NCBI RefSeq assembly: GCF_902702775.1
Contig: NZ_LR738724.1
Location: forward strand, 1,984,001 to 2,048,000
DNA: 64,000 bases
Reading direction: 5' to 3'
Origin: Streptococcus suis
GTDB taxonomy: Bacteria > Bacillota > Bacilli > Lactobacillales > Streptococcaceae
The notes below the pieces were generated by a model. The model made no database searches. It was given only the letters and a program-made list of their open reading frames with translations, and was not told the DNA's origin. The position numbers and the translations under genes are program-made. Each line of letters starts with the position of its first letter. Within the stretch, counting starts at the first letter, position 1. Below, one piece after another: positions 9,108 to 18,642 of this stretch.

Positions 9108-9180
9108 CAATCAACCACTGCGCTGAGATGTTGACTCTAACCTTATGAAGTGGGATGGTCTTTTACCCAGACTCTGAGAT
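9108..9180. repeat. Copy A of an intergenic repeat (second copy near 62056)
   Basis: The stretch from CAATCAACCACTGCGCTGAG through AGATGTTGAC and GAAGTGG to CCCAGACTCT closely matches 62056-62126, with the same order of blocks and scattered substitutions. Both copies are intergenic and in the same orientation. Confidence 0.7.
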
Positions 9181-9232
9181 TTTACACTTTACTCTAGTCA
9201 TTTCAATTTAAAAATAGTATAATAAAAAGCAA

Positions 9233-9314
9233 GCGGAGGTGGTGGAACGGCAGACACGCATGCTTCAGGCGCATGTGCCCATCGGGTGTGAGGGTTCAAA
9301 TCCCTTCCTCCGCA
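9233..9314 (+). tRNA. tRNA-Leu, anticodon CAG
   Basis: Cloverleaf of 82 bases. The acceptor stem GCGGAGG (9233-9239) pairs with CCTCCGC (9307-9313), with discriminator A at 9314. The anticodon stem CATGC/GCATG carries the loop TTCAGGC with anticodon CAG at 9266-9268. The long variable arm and the T-arm GGGTTCAAATCCC are as expected for a class II leucine tRNA. No CCA is encoded. Confidence 0.96.
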
Positions 9315-9329
9315 TTATTTATAAAGGAT

Positions 9330-9366
9330 AACCCCAAGTCAAAATTATTGGCTTGGGGTCATTTTT
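9330..9366 (+). terminator. Terminator downstream of tRNA-Leu
   Basis: ACCCCAAG (9331-9338) pairs with CTTGGGGT (9352-9359), followed by CATTTTT. It runs up to the end of the convergent ABC transporter gene. Confidence 0.8.
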
Positions 9367-10957
9367 ATATCTTCTCGCTCAATTTTCCATCACGCATTTC
9401 CAAAACCACATCAAACATGTCTAGGATGGCTGGGTCTGATTGGTGCAAGATGGTAACGATGAGTTTGTCCTCCAGCTGCAAGAGGTTGGTCAAGACCTGC
9501 TTGGTCAGGGCAGGGTCTAAATGGGCGGTCGGTTCATCCAAGAGCAAGATGTCCTTGCCACTCATCAGGGCACGGAGCAGACACAGGATATTTTTTTCGC
9601 CACCACTCAAGAGACTGGGGTCTGTTGTTGTACGCAAGGTGTCCTGTAAACTCTTTGGCAAGCTCCTTAACAAGCCAAGCATGACATCTCTTCCCTTCTC
9701 ATAGGTTCCAAAAACAGACACATTGCTTTCAAAATCGGTATGGTAAAGATGCTCAAACTGGCTGAGATAGAAGGCGGTAGCTGCTTCCATTTCATGTGAA
9801 ACATCGTTTTCCAGATAGGAAACACTTCCCTTGTCCAGAGCTAGTTCTCCTGCCAACACTCGTAGAAAAGTGGATTTTCCGCTGGCTGACGGACCAATGA
9901 TGGCATACTTTTTCCCCTTGTCAAACCGATAGGAAAAATCGGTGACCGCTAATTCTCCCACATGATAAGCTACATCTTTCACTTCCAAGGCTGTCACATT
10001 GGGATAGCTTAGCACTTGCTCAGGCAAGACCTGACCAGCAAGATAGTCTTCTAAATTGGCAACTGTTTCCTTGGTCGAATGGATATAATTGACATCCAAG
10101 AGGATGTATTTCATAGGATAGATGAAATTTTCAACATAGCTAAAAGTCGCAATGGCTGCACCGATGGTCAGCTCTTTTTGTAGCAAGAGGTAGCCGACCA
10201 AGCCAAAAGCTGTTAATTGCACCAAAAACATGGAAAATCCATTGACGACATTAGCCAGGGTCTTGAATTGCCCAAAGCGAAAACGGGCCTGTTCACTTTC
10301 TACTACTGACCGATGGTGGACACGACTGATGGAGCCGAAGGTTTCGGTATTAACGCGATTCTTAGCAGAAAAGAGGTCTGTCACCACCTGAAAATAACTT
10401 TCCAAACTCTGTAAAAATGCCCGCTGCCGCTGAGAAAGAGGACCGGAAATCCACTTGGGAATGAAGACCGCCAAGGCAGACGACAGAATAATCCCAACCG
10501 CAACCAGGGGATGAACAAAGAGAAAGAGGGAAACCGCATAGATGAGCATGCTCAAACTAGAGCGGATAATGTCCATGAGAGGACTCAGATAACTCTCCTC
10601 AATGGTTTCCAAATCGTTGTCAAAAATGGACAGATAGGCAGAGACATTCTTCTCTGAAAATTTGGATAAAGGCTGAGATAACAAGCTGTTTGCTAGGCCT
10701 TTTTTAGCATTGACATAGAAGCCCTGAGACACCTTCCACTCATAAACTTGGGAAATGTACTGAAAGACTGAATTGGCAATGATGGTCAAAGCATAGGCCA
10801 ACAAGAGCCAGACAAGCCCTGACCAGCCCATCTGAAAAATATGGTCAAAAAGATACTTATTTAACTCCGGCAAAACGACATTGGTCAAACTATATAAGAT
10901 ATGGAAAACCAACTGAATGGCAATAACAAATCGCAATTGATAGATGATTTTTTTCAT
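9365..10957 (-). CDS. ABC exporter half-transporter, second gene of a pair
   Basis: Fused membrane and ATPase half-transporter of 530 residues. Six hydrophobic segments occupy roughly 1-300 and the ATPase domain follows with Walker A GPSASGKST, signature LLSGGEKN and Walker B DILLLDEPT. The ATG at 10957 has AGGGGGAG immediately upstream; the in-frame extension to 10987 lacks a site. The gene lies 33 bases after its partner (10991-12568), so they very likely form one heterodimeric exporter. The LSGGE signature is slightly degenerate, as in the non-canonical half of such pairs. Substrate unknown. Confidence 0.85.
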   Translation of the reverse strand: MKKIIYQLRFVIAIQLVFHILYSLTNVVLPELNKYLFDHIFQMGWSGLVWLLLAYALTIIANSVFQYISQVYEWKVSQGFYVNAKKGLANSLLSQPLSKFSEKNVSAYLSIFDNDLETIEESYLSPLMDIIRSSLSMLIYAVSLFLFVHPLVAVGIILSSALAVFIPKWISGPLSQRQRAFLQSLESYFQVVTDLFSAKNRVNTETFGSISRVHHRSVVESEQARFRFGQFKTLANVVNGFSMFLVQLTAFGLVGYLLLQKELTIGAAIATFSYVENFIYPMKYILLDVNYIHSTKETVANLEDYLAGQVLPEQVLSYPNVTALEVKDVAYHVGELAVTDFSYRFDKGKKYAIIGPSASGKSTFLRVLAGELALDKGSVSYLENDVSHEMEAATAFYLSQFEHLYHTDFESNVSVFGTYEKGRDVMLGLLRSLPKSLQDTLRTTTDPSLLSGGEKNILCLLRALMSGKDILLLDEPTAHLDPALTKQVLTNLLQLEDKLIVTILHQSDPAILDMFDVVLEMRDGKLSEKI

Positions 10958-10990
10958 AACTCCCCCTAGATAGGAACATTCTGACAAAAA

Positions 10991-12568
10991 TTAATTACTC
11001 TCCCCAATCTGTACCACCCCATCATAACGAGAAAGGACCTCATCGGACACACGGTGGGAAATATGAATGAGCGTCTTATCTGCTAGTGAGGTAAGGTAGG
11101 CTTCAATTACTGTATAGGTTTCCTGATCCAAGGCAGACAGACTTTCATCCAGCAACAAGACCTCCTTATCTTGTAGCAAGGCACGAATCAAGAGCAGGCG
11201 TTGCTTTTGTCCGCCAGACAGTCCACTATCGTCACTGATTTCCTCGCTCAAAGAAGCATAACTTGGAAAACGACTGTCAAGATTCATGGTCTTAATGAGA
11301 AACATCAGCCTATCTTCTGAAACAACCTGTCCCATGGTCAAGTTGTAAAGTACAGTATCATGGAAAAGGGCTCCCTCTTGTGGCAGATAGGCAATCTTGT
11401 CTTGAATGGCTTGGTAGGACAAGTCTGCAAGAGAGGTTTTATCAAAGTAAATATCCCCTGCTTGCAGTTGGCTATTCTTGGTCAAAATAAGAGCCAAAGA
11501 AGATTTGCCAGAACCACTTTCCCCAAGAATCAGGTACTTCTTGCCACGCTCAAACGCTACTGTCAGGTCTTCAAAGACCTGCTTCTCACCGATGGCATAA
11601 CTAGCCTTGACCAGTTGCATGCTCTGGAAAGCTGAAGCTAGTTCCTGTCCCTTCGCTTCTTGCCCCAAAGTAGATAGCTCAAACTCTTGCTTCAATTCCT
11701 TAACGGCATGCCTGTCCAAAAAGGCTGCCGCAATGCTATTAATAGGATCCACCAACTGCTCTGAAATGGTCAGAATAGCTGTCAAGCCACCGATGGTCAA
11801 GGCTCCAGAAAAGACTTGAAAACCACCGATAAAGATAATCGAAAGAGTGGTCAGATAAAAGACGAAACCGACTAAGAGCCGCATGGTTACTGTCGTTCGA
11901 TTGGCCTGATTGACCTTATCATTGACTGCTTGATAGCGATCGTTCAGCCCATCTAAAACTTGCTGTCTTTGGCGGCTATTTTTCACTTGCAAATAACTCA
12001 GAAAGACATCTGAAACCCTTGTATTATAGACCTGCTGACTGTCCGAAATCGCCTCCTGATTGAGCCTTCTCCGCTTTTTAAACAAATAGGGAATCACAAC
12101 TGGCAAGAATGAAATCAGAATCAAGAAAATAGCGGTCAGACCATCCAAGCTAAGAAGGGCCAAACTGGCAATACCAAAGGTACAAGCACCTTGAAAAATA
12201 GTAAAGAAAGCGTCGTAATAATCTTCTTTCACCGTCTCCAAATCATTATTGAGCTGGGAAATATAGGCTCCCGCCCCCTGCTCAACAAACTGCCTAAAAG
12301 GTAAATTAAAAATTTTCCCAATAAAGGTCGCCTGCAATTGGAAACCTACTTGATTGAGATAGCTGACATTGGCAATCTGACGAATGTATTCAAAGACCAG
12401 CATGACAAGGACAGTTAGCCCCATCAGCACAAAACAAGACACAAAGGCCTGTCTATCTCCAGCCGCAATAGCATCAATAATATAGCGATATTGGTACAGA
12501 AAGCCAACATTGAGCAGGGCTACTGTAAAAATACAAGATAAGGTTAGCCAAAAATTCCTCTTTTTCAT
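10991..12568 (-). CDS. ABC exporter half-transporter, first gene of a pair
   Basis: Type IV ABC half-exporter of 525 residues. Membrane segments lie in the first 290 residues. The ATPase domain has Walker A LGESGSGKSS, signature LSGGQKQR and Walker B VLLLDESLSALD, all intact. The catalytic Glu follows the Walker B Asp, so this is probably the canonical ATP-hydrolysing site of the pair. GGAGAAGAA precedes the ATG. The pair lies next to a tRNA gene, between genes that are usually close in other streptococci, consistent with a variable block. Drug or peptide export is likely but unproven. Confidence 0.85.
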   Translation of the reverse strand: MKKRNFWLTLSCIFTVALLNVGFLYQYRYIIDAIAAGDRQAFVSCFVLMGLTVLVMLVFEYIRQIANVSYLNQVGFQLQATFIGKIFNLPFRQFVEQGAGAYISQLNNDLETVKEDYYDAFFTIFQGACTFGIASLALLSLDGLTAIFLILISFLPVVIPYLFKKRRRLNQEAISDSQQVYNTRVSDVFLSYLQVKNSRQRQQVLDGLNDRYQAVNDKVNQANRTTVTMRLLVGFVFYLTTLSIIFIGGFQVFSGALTIGGLTAILTISEQLVDPINSIAAAFLDRHAVKELKQEFELSTLGQEAKGQELASAFQSMQLVKASYAIGEKQVFEDLTVAFERGKKYLILGESGSGKSSLALILTKNSQLQAGDIYFDKTSLADLSYQAIQDKIAYLPQEGALFHDTVLYNLTMGQVVSEDRLMFLIKTMNLDSRFPSYASLSEEISDDSGLSGGQKQRLLLIRALLQDKEVLLLDESLSALDQETYTVIEAYLTSLADKTLIHISHRVSDEVLSRYDGVVQIGESN

Positions 12569-12710
12569 TTCTTCTCCACCATTTGATAGATTTCTAAGTA
12601 AAACAATAAAAAATCTGTATTAAACAAAGTTATTATACCACAACTCGCCATGTTTGTGTCCTTTTTCACATAAAGAAGAAACCAAGCCAGCTATCTGACT
12701 TGGTCTATTT

Positions 12711-15155
12711 TTATTCTGTCGTTTCAGTCGCTACTTTGAAAAAATCTTTGTATTTCAAAAGGTAGCCTTTTCCTGTGGATAGGTCATATTGGACCAGTTT
12801 GAGTTCTTCTGCAACTTTCGCATCCCGCTCAGCCTGCCCTACACGGTCCTTATGAAGCACTTCTGTCAGGAGAGCATAGTAAGGACTGACCTTGTTATTG
12901 GTCGTCTCCAGCATAAGAGCATTCATGTCGCTAGAATTGACCAAATCATAATGGTAGTCTTCTGTTTCAAAATTACTCCACACGAAATAATCTGTCTTGT
13001 ACTGCGCGCTTGGGTCCGTCACGAAAGCAGACTCTGGATACAAACCTGGTAGGTGGTCCCCGTAAAAAACAACTGTCACTTTCTTATCCAAGGTCTTAAG
13101 CTGGTCTAGAAAATCCCTTGTTGCCTGATCCGTAAAGGATAGGAGGCGAACATAGCTGGTCAAGTTTTCATTTTCCTCAGCCGTGAAGCCCTCACCCGAA
13201 GCTGTTATACCTGCAGGCTCTAGAGAATTCCACTGAACATGGTTCTGCATGGTAATAGCAGAGACAAATGTATTTGTTCCTGAACGTACCTGATCCAAAA
13301 TCAAGTCATAGGTCTTCTTGTCACTGACAAAATTCCCCTGATAATCCTCAGCCGTCACAGTAAGAGGATACTTGGCACTATTGAGCGTGTAGAATTGCTC
13401 AATCCCCAGCTGCTTATAGATAGAATTTCGGTTGTAACTGGTATCGTAGTAAGGATGGATAGCGATACGATTATCTGCCGGATAGAGGTCACTGATACTT
13501 GGCAACTTCTTCATATTAGGCGCCACATCCAGATAGACTGAAGAAATGGATGAGCTGTAATTGTAGAAGGGCAGACCACTGTAGACCTGAAACTCGATAT
13601 TAGCCGTACCACCACCATAGTGGTCACTCTTCATCAAGCCACTGGTAGTCTGGCTCATGATGTACTCAATATTTGGAAGGACATTTTGACTAAGGGTCAC
13701 GCCTGGAATTCGACGCGGGTCAGCCAAACTCTCACTAAGAATGTAGATTACCGTCTGGTCAGTCAATTGACCTGTCCGTTCTGCATTGATTTCCTCAGCC
13801 AAGGCGGTGTACTTCTTCACAATAGCCTTCATGGTCTTCTCAGAGTAATTCTCAGGCATTTCCATACTGGTCTTGCTGAGTTGCTGCAACCAGAGGAATG
13901 AAAGAGTGCGATAACGAGCTACAAAAGCATATCCCTTCCAGTCCACGTTACGCCAGTTATTAACCTGAGAAAGAATAGGAATCCAACCAACAATCTTGTG
14001 GTCTTTTTCATTGCGAATTGCCCAGCCCATTCCCAAAATTAGGGATACGATGACTGAAATTCCTGCCAGCCGTTTCCAGATAGAAGCGACGATCCTCCCT
14101 TGGAAGTACTTTTTGTGAATACGTCGGTAGATAAACACAAGGAGGACTATAAAGACGAGCGATACCAAGACAACACGTAGACTGATGAAACTGAGAATCA
14201 TCCCCATATTCCCAATCCATTTGAAATCATTGGGCGTCATTGGCTCTGAACGGTAGCGGAATTTGAGAAAATTGGCCGTAACCAAAATGACGTTTAGACT
14301 AGCAATCACGGCAACAGATAAGATTTGACGGTTGATAACTAGGCTAATGATGACATTGAGGAAAAAGAGGCAGGCAATTTGGAAGACAATGGCTCCTGGA
14401 AAGAGGTGGCGTGTGAAATAAGAACCCGTTCCCCCAGCCATAGAAGCCTGATAACCAATATGCGACAAGGTAGCCAGTGCCAAACTGATAAAGAGCATGC
14501 TGTGGACATTCGTCCGATTGGCCTTAAACTCTACAAATGCCTTATGAAGATAGCGAAGAAAAATGTAGGTCCCTATAAAATGAATAGGTGCAAACAAGGG
14601 AGTCTGGCTGAAAAACTCTATGTAAGAACCTTTCTCAACCAAACTCTCATAATGGCTATCTTTCCAATAAGATATAGCTAGTGGACTGAGAGAAAGCAAG
14701 CTGGTCAAGAGCAAATAGCTATCCGGCACCAAATGACTGGCTGACCACTTACTTAATTTTTCTCTGATTCCTGCATTCTTCCGCCACAAAAATGCCAACA
14801 ATACTGGAAGAAGCAACATCAATAGAAGTTCAAACTGAAAGAGATTATTACGGAAAATATTCCAGGGTTGATACTTCTTGGCATTGAGCCGATAAACCAG
14901 GTTGACAAGATATAGAAAACCTAGAAAATAACCGACATACTTGGCAAAGGTTTTGGTCTTTACAAACTTCTCATATTTATCAAGCAAGGCCAATACATAA
15001 AAGGTAAAAATAGAATAGGCAAGCAGGGGCAGAGGAATAAACCAGAGCGGAAAAGATACACCGCTTAACAAAAGGGCCCGCCCCATCGCCAGCAAAACGG
15101 TCATAATCATAACCAGAATAAATTGCTTGCTTGCCTTGGGATTGATTTGTTTCAT
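12711..15155 (-). CDS. LtaS-like phosphoglycerol transferase family membrane protein
   Basis: Large membrane enzyme of 814 residues with the lipoteichoic-acid-synthase/sulfatase architecture. About eleven hydrophobic segments fill residues 10-400; an extracellular sulfatase-fold domain follows from about 455. TVIYILSESLADPRRIPG sits at the place of the catalytic Thr/metal site, GGGTANIEFQVYSGLPF matches the conserved LtaS segment, and VVFYGDHLPGLYPE is the C-terminal metal-binding motif. It is longer than typical LtaS, with extra membrane segments, so the substrate may be a wall glycan instead of polyglycerol phosphate. It starts 12 bases after the upstream membrane-protein gene, so the two are one transcription unit. 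Confidence 0.82.
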   Translation of the reverse strand: MKQINPKASKQFILVMIMTVLLAMGRALLLSGVSFPLWFIPLPLLAYSIFTFYVLALLDKYEKFVKTKTFAKYVGYFLGFLYLVNLVYRLNAKKYQPWNIFRNNLFQFELLLMLLLPVLLAFLWRKNAGIREKLSKWSASHLVPDSYLLLTSLLSLSPLAISYWKDSHYESLVEKGSYIEFFSQTPLFAPIHFIGTYIFLRYLHKAFVEFKANRTNVHSMLFISLALATLSHIGYQASMAGGTGSYFTRHLFPGAIVFQIACLFFLNVIISLVINRQILSVAVIASLNVILVTANFLKFRYRSEPMTPNDFKWIGNMGMILSFISLRVVLVSLVFIVLLVFIYRRIHKKYFQGRIVASIWKRLAGISVIVSLILGMGWAIRNEKDHKIVGWIPILSQVNNWRNVDWKGYAFVARYRTLSFLWLQQLSKTSMEMPENYSEKTMKAIVKKYTALAEEINAERTGQLTDQTVIYILSESLADPRRIPGVTLSQNVLPNIEYIMSQTTSGLMKSDHYGGGTANIEFQVYSGLPFYNYSSSISSVYLDVAPNMKKLPSISDLYPADNRIAIHPYYDTSYNRNSIYKQLGIEQFYTLNSAKYPLTVTAEDYQGNFVSDKKTYDLILDQVRSGTNTFVSAITMQNHVQWNSLEPAGITASGEGFTAEENENLTSYVRLLSFTDQATRDFLDQLKTLDKKVTVVFYGDHLPGLYPESAFVTDPSAQYKTDYFVWSNFETEDYHYDLVNSSDMNALMLETTNNKVSPYYALLTEVLHKDRVGQAERDAKVAEELKLVQYDLSTGKGYLLKYKDFFKVATETTE

Positions 15156-15167
15156 AACATTTCTCTC

Positions 15168-16898
15168 TTAGGAAAGATTTGATTTTCGATAGGCAAAAAT
15201 ATAGTAAATCAACCAGAGTAGCCATCCAGTCAAACTGATAAAGATAACTGGCGATAACCACCACTGTTGCTTGTAGGATAGGACAAGGGTATTCTGCCCT
15301 GTTTGGCTGGTAACCGTTGGTACACCAATTGTGGAAAGCTCCATTCCTTCTCTATCCAAGACCTGATCATTCAAAACGAGCTGACTATCTTGGTAGACAA
15401 TAATTGGCACAGCTGTTTCTTCTGCTTCCGACGCCGTCCAAGTCACCACCAGCTGATCACCATCAACTTCTTTGGTAAAGTCTTGATTTGGTAAAATCAC
15501 TTGGTCACGATAGGTAAAATAGGTATTATCCGACTCTTCATTGGTGATGTGACCTGTGCTATCTGACAAGTCTGGTACATAGTCTGGCGTTGATTTCTGA
15601 GCAATGTGGATAAATTCGCCCAAGTCTTTAGAATGGAAAGAAGCCCGTAACTCTTCCGTTGTACCGTACAGAGTCGTATGAATTCTTTTTTGCAGGAAGG
15701 TATCGCTATAGTAATGCCCATTGATTTCCTTAAAACTCTGATTCCAGAGGAAACCAACCGAAATAAGCAAGGAGGCAAGAGCCACACCTGAAAAGATTTT
15801 CTGCAGTTTGTCGGACAAGCCAGACACCTGGACTCCTACGACTGCCAGTAAAAGAGCATTGGCGTAGAGGAAAAAGCGGAAGGGAAATTGAATCAATTCG
15901 ACGAGTGTAATTCCTTTCCCAGCAAACAACTGCCAAGGGAAGAGGTTGGTTGACAAAATCAAAAACACTGCGTAGGTCAGAGCAAGACCACCCAAAACCA
16001 GCGATTGTTTCTTCCAATTTTTCACCAAGAAATAGAGATAGATTCCAAAGAAAATTGGCAAGGGATAGGGATAGTATAGAAAGGCTGTTTTGAGCCATGT
16101 TACGGTATTGAGGACAAATTTCTTGTTAACAAATGGTGGCACCAAGGTGTTGGTCGCGTTGATATAGACAAGTGGCAACCAGATGTTGATGGTCAGAAGC
16201 AAGAAAATGCACACCGAAAGGGCTACTTGTCCAATAATCTTCATTTTTTGGTCTGATTTCCACCAACCAATCAGGAAGAGAACACCATAGGCAATGACCA
16301 AGAACAAGGTTGATAGCATATGAACCTGCAACATGAGCCCTACCGCTCCTGCCATGAGGAATATCGGTACTTTTTTGGTCTGTAGGAAACGAACCGCAGG
16401 AATCAAACAAAGTGGAAAAAGGGCCACACCCCAGCTGGTAAATCCTTGAGTTGCCCACCAATACTGGATGGAGTAGGTCGTTACAAAGAAGAGGGACAAG
16501 AGGATGGAATGAGCATATTTGACCTTGACCTCACGCATGAGGAGATAGAGGGAAGTCGCACTCAGAGTGCCCAAAAGAAGGTTGGACAAAATCTGATAGC
16601 GGAACCAGGTCCCACTTAAAAGAACTAGCGCTCCTTGTAGATAGGCAAAATAAGGCCCGTAGAGAGCATTGACAATCCGTCCTGACTGTTGATAGCCATA
16701 CAAACTGATAATATAGGAGAAATTCCCCTCCTTCATCTGCATAGCCGCATCATAGAAACGATTGTAGTGGAAAATCAAGTCCGCACCTGTCACCATGCCC
16801 TTGGTCAGCAAGTGAGGAACCAATAATAATAAAGAAAAGCCCACAAATAGGCCAATGGCAACTAGATGGGGATGCTTTTTTAACATGTTTTTAAACAT
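15168..16898 (-). CDS. Polytopic membrane protein, GT-C/PTPS-related type
   Basis: Integral membrane protein of 576 residues with about twelve hydrophobic segments and an extracytoplasmic C-terminal domain before a last membrane helix (VIFISLTGWLLWLIYYIFA). It resembles the streptococcal proteins annotated as 6-pyruvoyl-tetrahydropterin-synthase-related or YfhO-like, which share the GT-C topology (ADLIFHYNRFYDAAMQMKEG in the first loop). A role in glycan or lipid-linked sugar transfer is inferred, also from the LtaS-like partner 12 bases downstream. I chose the ATG at 16898 (GAAGG upstream); the longer frame from a TTG at 16979 would read through a terminator hairpin. Confidence 0.72.
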   Translation of the reverse strand: MFKNMLKKHPHLVAIGLFVGFSLLLLVPHLLTKGMVTGADLIFHYNRFYDAAMQMKEGNFSYIISLYGYQQSGRIVNALYGPYFAYLQGALVLLSGTWFRYQILSNLLLGTLSATSLYLLMREVKVKYAHSILLSLFFVTTYSIQYWWATQGFTSWGVALFPLCLIPAVRFLQTKKVPIFLMAGAVGLMLQVHMLSTLFLVIAYGVLFLIGWWKSDQKMKIIGQVALSVCIFLLLTINIWLPLVYINATNTLVPPFVNKKFVLNTVTWLKTAFLYYPYPLPIFFGIYLYFLVKNWKKQSLVLGGLALTYAVFLILSTNLFPWQLFAGKGITLVELIQFPFRFFLYANALLLAVVGVQVSGLSDKLQKIFSGVALASLLISVGFLWNQSFKEINGHYYSDTFLQKRIHTTLYGTTEELRASFHSKDLGEFIHIAQKSTPDYVPDLSDSTGHITNEESDNTYFTYRDQVILPNQDFTKEVDGDQLVVTWTASEAEETAVPIIVYQDSQLVLNDQVLDREGMELSTIGVPTVTSQTGQNTLVLSYKQQWWLSPVIFISLTGWLLWLIYYIFAYRKSNLS

Positions 16899-16912
16899 AA
16901 GGATACCTTCAT

Positions 16913-17024
16913 AAAAAAAGAGGGAAACCCTCTCTTGTTTTTGTAAATATTCTGCCAATTTGCAGACAATATTTTTCAAAAGTTAGTTACATTTCAGTAT
17001 AGCAAGCTTTCTCCCCACTGTCAA
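16913..17024 (-). promoter_or_regulatory. Promoter plus attenuator-like leader of the membrane-protein operon
   Basis: On the minus strand TTGACA (17019-17024), a 17-base spacer and TATACT (16996-17001) form a near-consensus promoter. The leader then contains an 11-bp stem with a 2-base bulge (16945-16955/16962-16974) and an intrinsic terminator (AGAGGG/CCCTCT at 16919-16933 followed by seven T). The terminator ends about 15 bases before the start codon. Transcription must pass it to reach the gene, so conditional read-through is expected. Confidence 0.7.
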
Positions 17025-17105
17025 CGAACAAGGCAAGTAGAAAACTACTATAATTCTAAATAAACTAAATATTGATTGCAGATTTCTCCACAATCAAATA
17101 TTTTT

Positions 17106-17978
17106 TTATAAGCCTACTTCCTGAAGGCTGTCAGACAAACGCGCGAAGTCAGCCATAGAAAGTGCTTCTCCACGGACACTGGCTTCCAGCTCTGCCATGC
17201 CAAGTGCCTGCGTCAGCTTGTCCTTGACTTCTTCGGACTTACCGAAATGGTTGGTCAGGTTGTTCCACAGGGTCTTGCGGCGATGCACAAAGCTGGCCTT
17301 GGACACCCGGAAGAAGAAATCTTCATCCTTGACGCTCACCAGAGGTTGCTCGCGGCGGACCATTTTGAGAATGGCGGAGTCCACGTTGGGTGTGGGCACA
17401 AAGACGGTGCGAGGCACGATGAAAGCCACCTTGGCAGTCATGTAGTACTGGACCGCAATGGACAGGCTGCCGTAAGCTTTGGTGTTTGGCTCGGCAGAAA
17501 TGCGGTCGGCAACCTCCCGTTGCATCATGACCACGAACTCGCTGAAGGGAATCTTGCTCTCAATCAGGTGCATGAGGATAGGAGTTGTGATGTAGTAAGG
17601 CAGGTTGGCCACGACCTTGATGGGCAGGTCAGGATTCTTGAAATTCTGAATCTGGGTCTGCAGGTCGGTTTTCAGGATGTCTTGGTTGACCACGGTCACA
17701 TTGTCAAAGCGGCCCAAGGTGTCCGCCAAAATCGGAATCAGGCGGTCGTCAATCTCAAAGGCCATGACCTCAGCAGCATTTTCTGCCAAAAACTCGGTCA
17801 AGGCCCCGATTCCAGGACCAATCTCGATGACATTGACATTCTGGTCAATCTCTGCCGTGTCCACAATCTTCTGTAAAATATTGGTATCGGTCAAAAAGTT
17901 CTGACCGAAGGATTTCTTAAAGGTAAACCCGTGGCGTTCAAGGACGGCCCGAGTAACGTTTTTGTCTGCGATTCTCAT
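17106..17978 (-). CDS. rsmA: 16S rRNA dimethyladenosine transferase RsmA (KsgA)
   Basis: Dimethylates two adjacent adenosines near the 3' end of 16S rRNA; 290 residues from the ATG at 17978. The SAM site reads [16 protein letters not shown] near 50, followed by FEIDDRL and the catalytic NLPYYITTP near 126. The C-terminal rRNA-binding part is complete. Longer in-frame starts up to 18044 are not conserved in the family. It usually follows tatD-rnmV; here several accessory genes and a repeat region separate them. Confidence 0.95.
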   Translation of the reverse strand: MRIADKNVTRAVLERHGFTFKKSFGQNFLTDTNILQKIVDTAEIDQNVNVIEIGPGIGALTEFLAENAAEVMAFEIDDRLIPILADTLGRFDNVTVVNQDILKTDLQTQIQNFKNPDLPIKVVANLPYYITTPILMHLIESKIPFSEFVVMMQREVADRISAEPNTKAYGSLSIAVQYYMTAKVAFIVPRTVFVPTPNVDSAILKMVRREQPLVSVKDEDFFFRVSKASFVHRRKTLWNNLTNHFGKSEEVKDKLTQALGMAELEASVRGEALSMADFARLSDSLQEVGL

Positions 17979-18093
17979 GTGTGTTCTTTCTTGTTTTTTT
18001 ATTTCTAAGCAAGCTTCAGATAGACAGCGAGGTAACAAAATCAATTTTTGTCAGTTTGATTATCTGCATCTTTTATCTCAGTTTCTTCTACTC

Positions 18094-18351
18094 TCACCCA
18101 TAATGGTCCTTTAGCGACAGGATGCACAACCGATCAGCCTCCACCATATAAATCAACCGATTCTCCGCATCAATCCTCCTTGACCAAGCACCTTGATAAT
18201 CATACTTCAAAGGTTCTGGTTTGGCAATGCCTTCAAAAGGATGTCGCTGCATATCCTTGATAATTTTATTGATTCTCTTCAGTGTTTTCTTATCCTGACC
18301 TTGCCAATAAAGATAGTCTTCCCAAGCATCCTCTGTAAAATGGATTCCCAT
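18094..18351 (-). CDS. yoeB: YoeB-type mRNA interferase toxin
   Basis: Ribosome-dependent endoribonuclease toxin of 85 residues. The residues known as catalytic in E. coli YoeB are present at the same positions: Glu46, Arg65, His83 and Tyr84 (LKDHYG at the C-terminus). The gene starts one base after the antitoxin stop, the usual coupled arrangement. It looks intact and active. Confidence 0.94.
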   Translation of the reverse strand: MGIHFTEDAWEDYLYWQGQDKKTLKRINKIIKDMQRHPFEGIAKPEPLKYDYQGAWSRRIDAENRLIYMVEADRLCILSLKDHYG

Positions 18352-18352
18352 G

Positions 18353-18613
18353 CTAGTCGGCCTCTATCAGGTTTCGTTCTTGGGTTTGCCCTGCTTTGAC
18401 TTGAGCCATACCACGCAAAACTTTTTGAGACAGATAGGTGTTCCGAGCAACAGTGAGGGTTTCTTGTAAACTATCCCACTCGCTCTTTGAGAGTACAACA
18501 ATATCTTCCTCTGGATTTTTATTAACCACGACCAAAGGCTCAAACTCATCATTGACCTTTTTCATATAGTCCTTTAAGTGATTTCGAAAATGGGAATATA
18601 CAATAGCTTCCAT
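18353..18613 (-). CDS. yefM: YefM-type antitoxin (Phd/YefM family)
   Basis: Antitoxin and autorepressor of 86 residues: an N-terminal Phd/YefM fold (MEAIVYSHFRNHLKDYMKKV, then VVVNKNPEEDIVVLSKSEWDSL) and a C-terminal tail that would wrap YoeB. The ATG at 18613 has AGAGG nine bases upstream; the TTG two codons earlier is a worse fit. Promoter and overlapping hairpin lie just upstream. Confidence 0.93.
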   Translation of the reverse strand: MEAIVYSHFRNHLKDYMKKVNDEFEPLVVVNKNPEEDIVVLSKSEWDSLQETLTVARNTYLSQKVLRGMAQVKAGQTQERNLIEAD

Positions 18614-18642
18614 AAGCAATACCTCTCATCATTTCTAGGCTT

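Noticed and set aside
9233..9314. tRNA-Leu as an integration site with an att repeat
   Set aside because: No second copy of the tRNA 3' end is seen in the window and no integrase gene is present.
16899..16979. N-terminal extension of the polytopic membrane protein from a TTG
   Set aside because: Would be translated through a terminator hairpin and lacks a ribosome site; the ATG at 16898 is better supported.
17247..17876. 209-codon plus-strand ORF
   Set aside because: Lies wholly antisense to rsmA, whose motifs are intact; codon-phase shadow.
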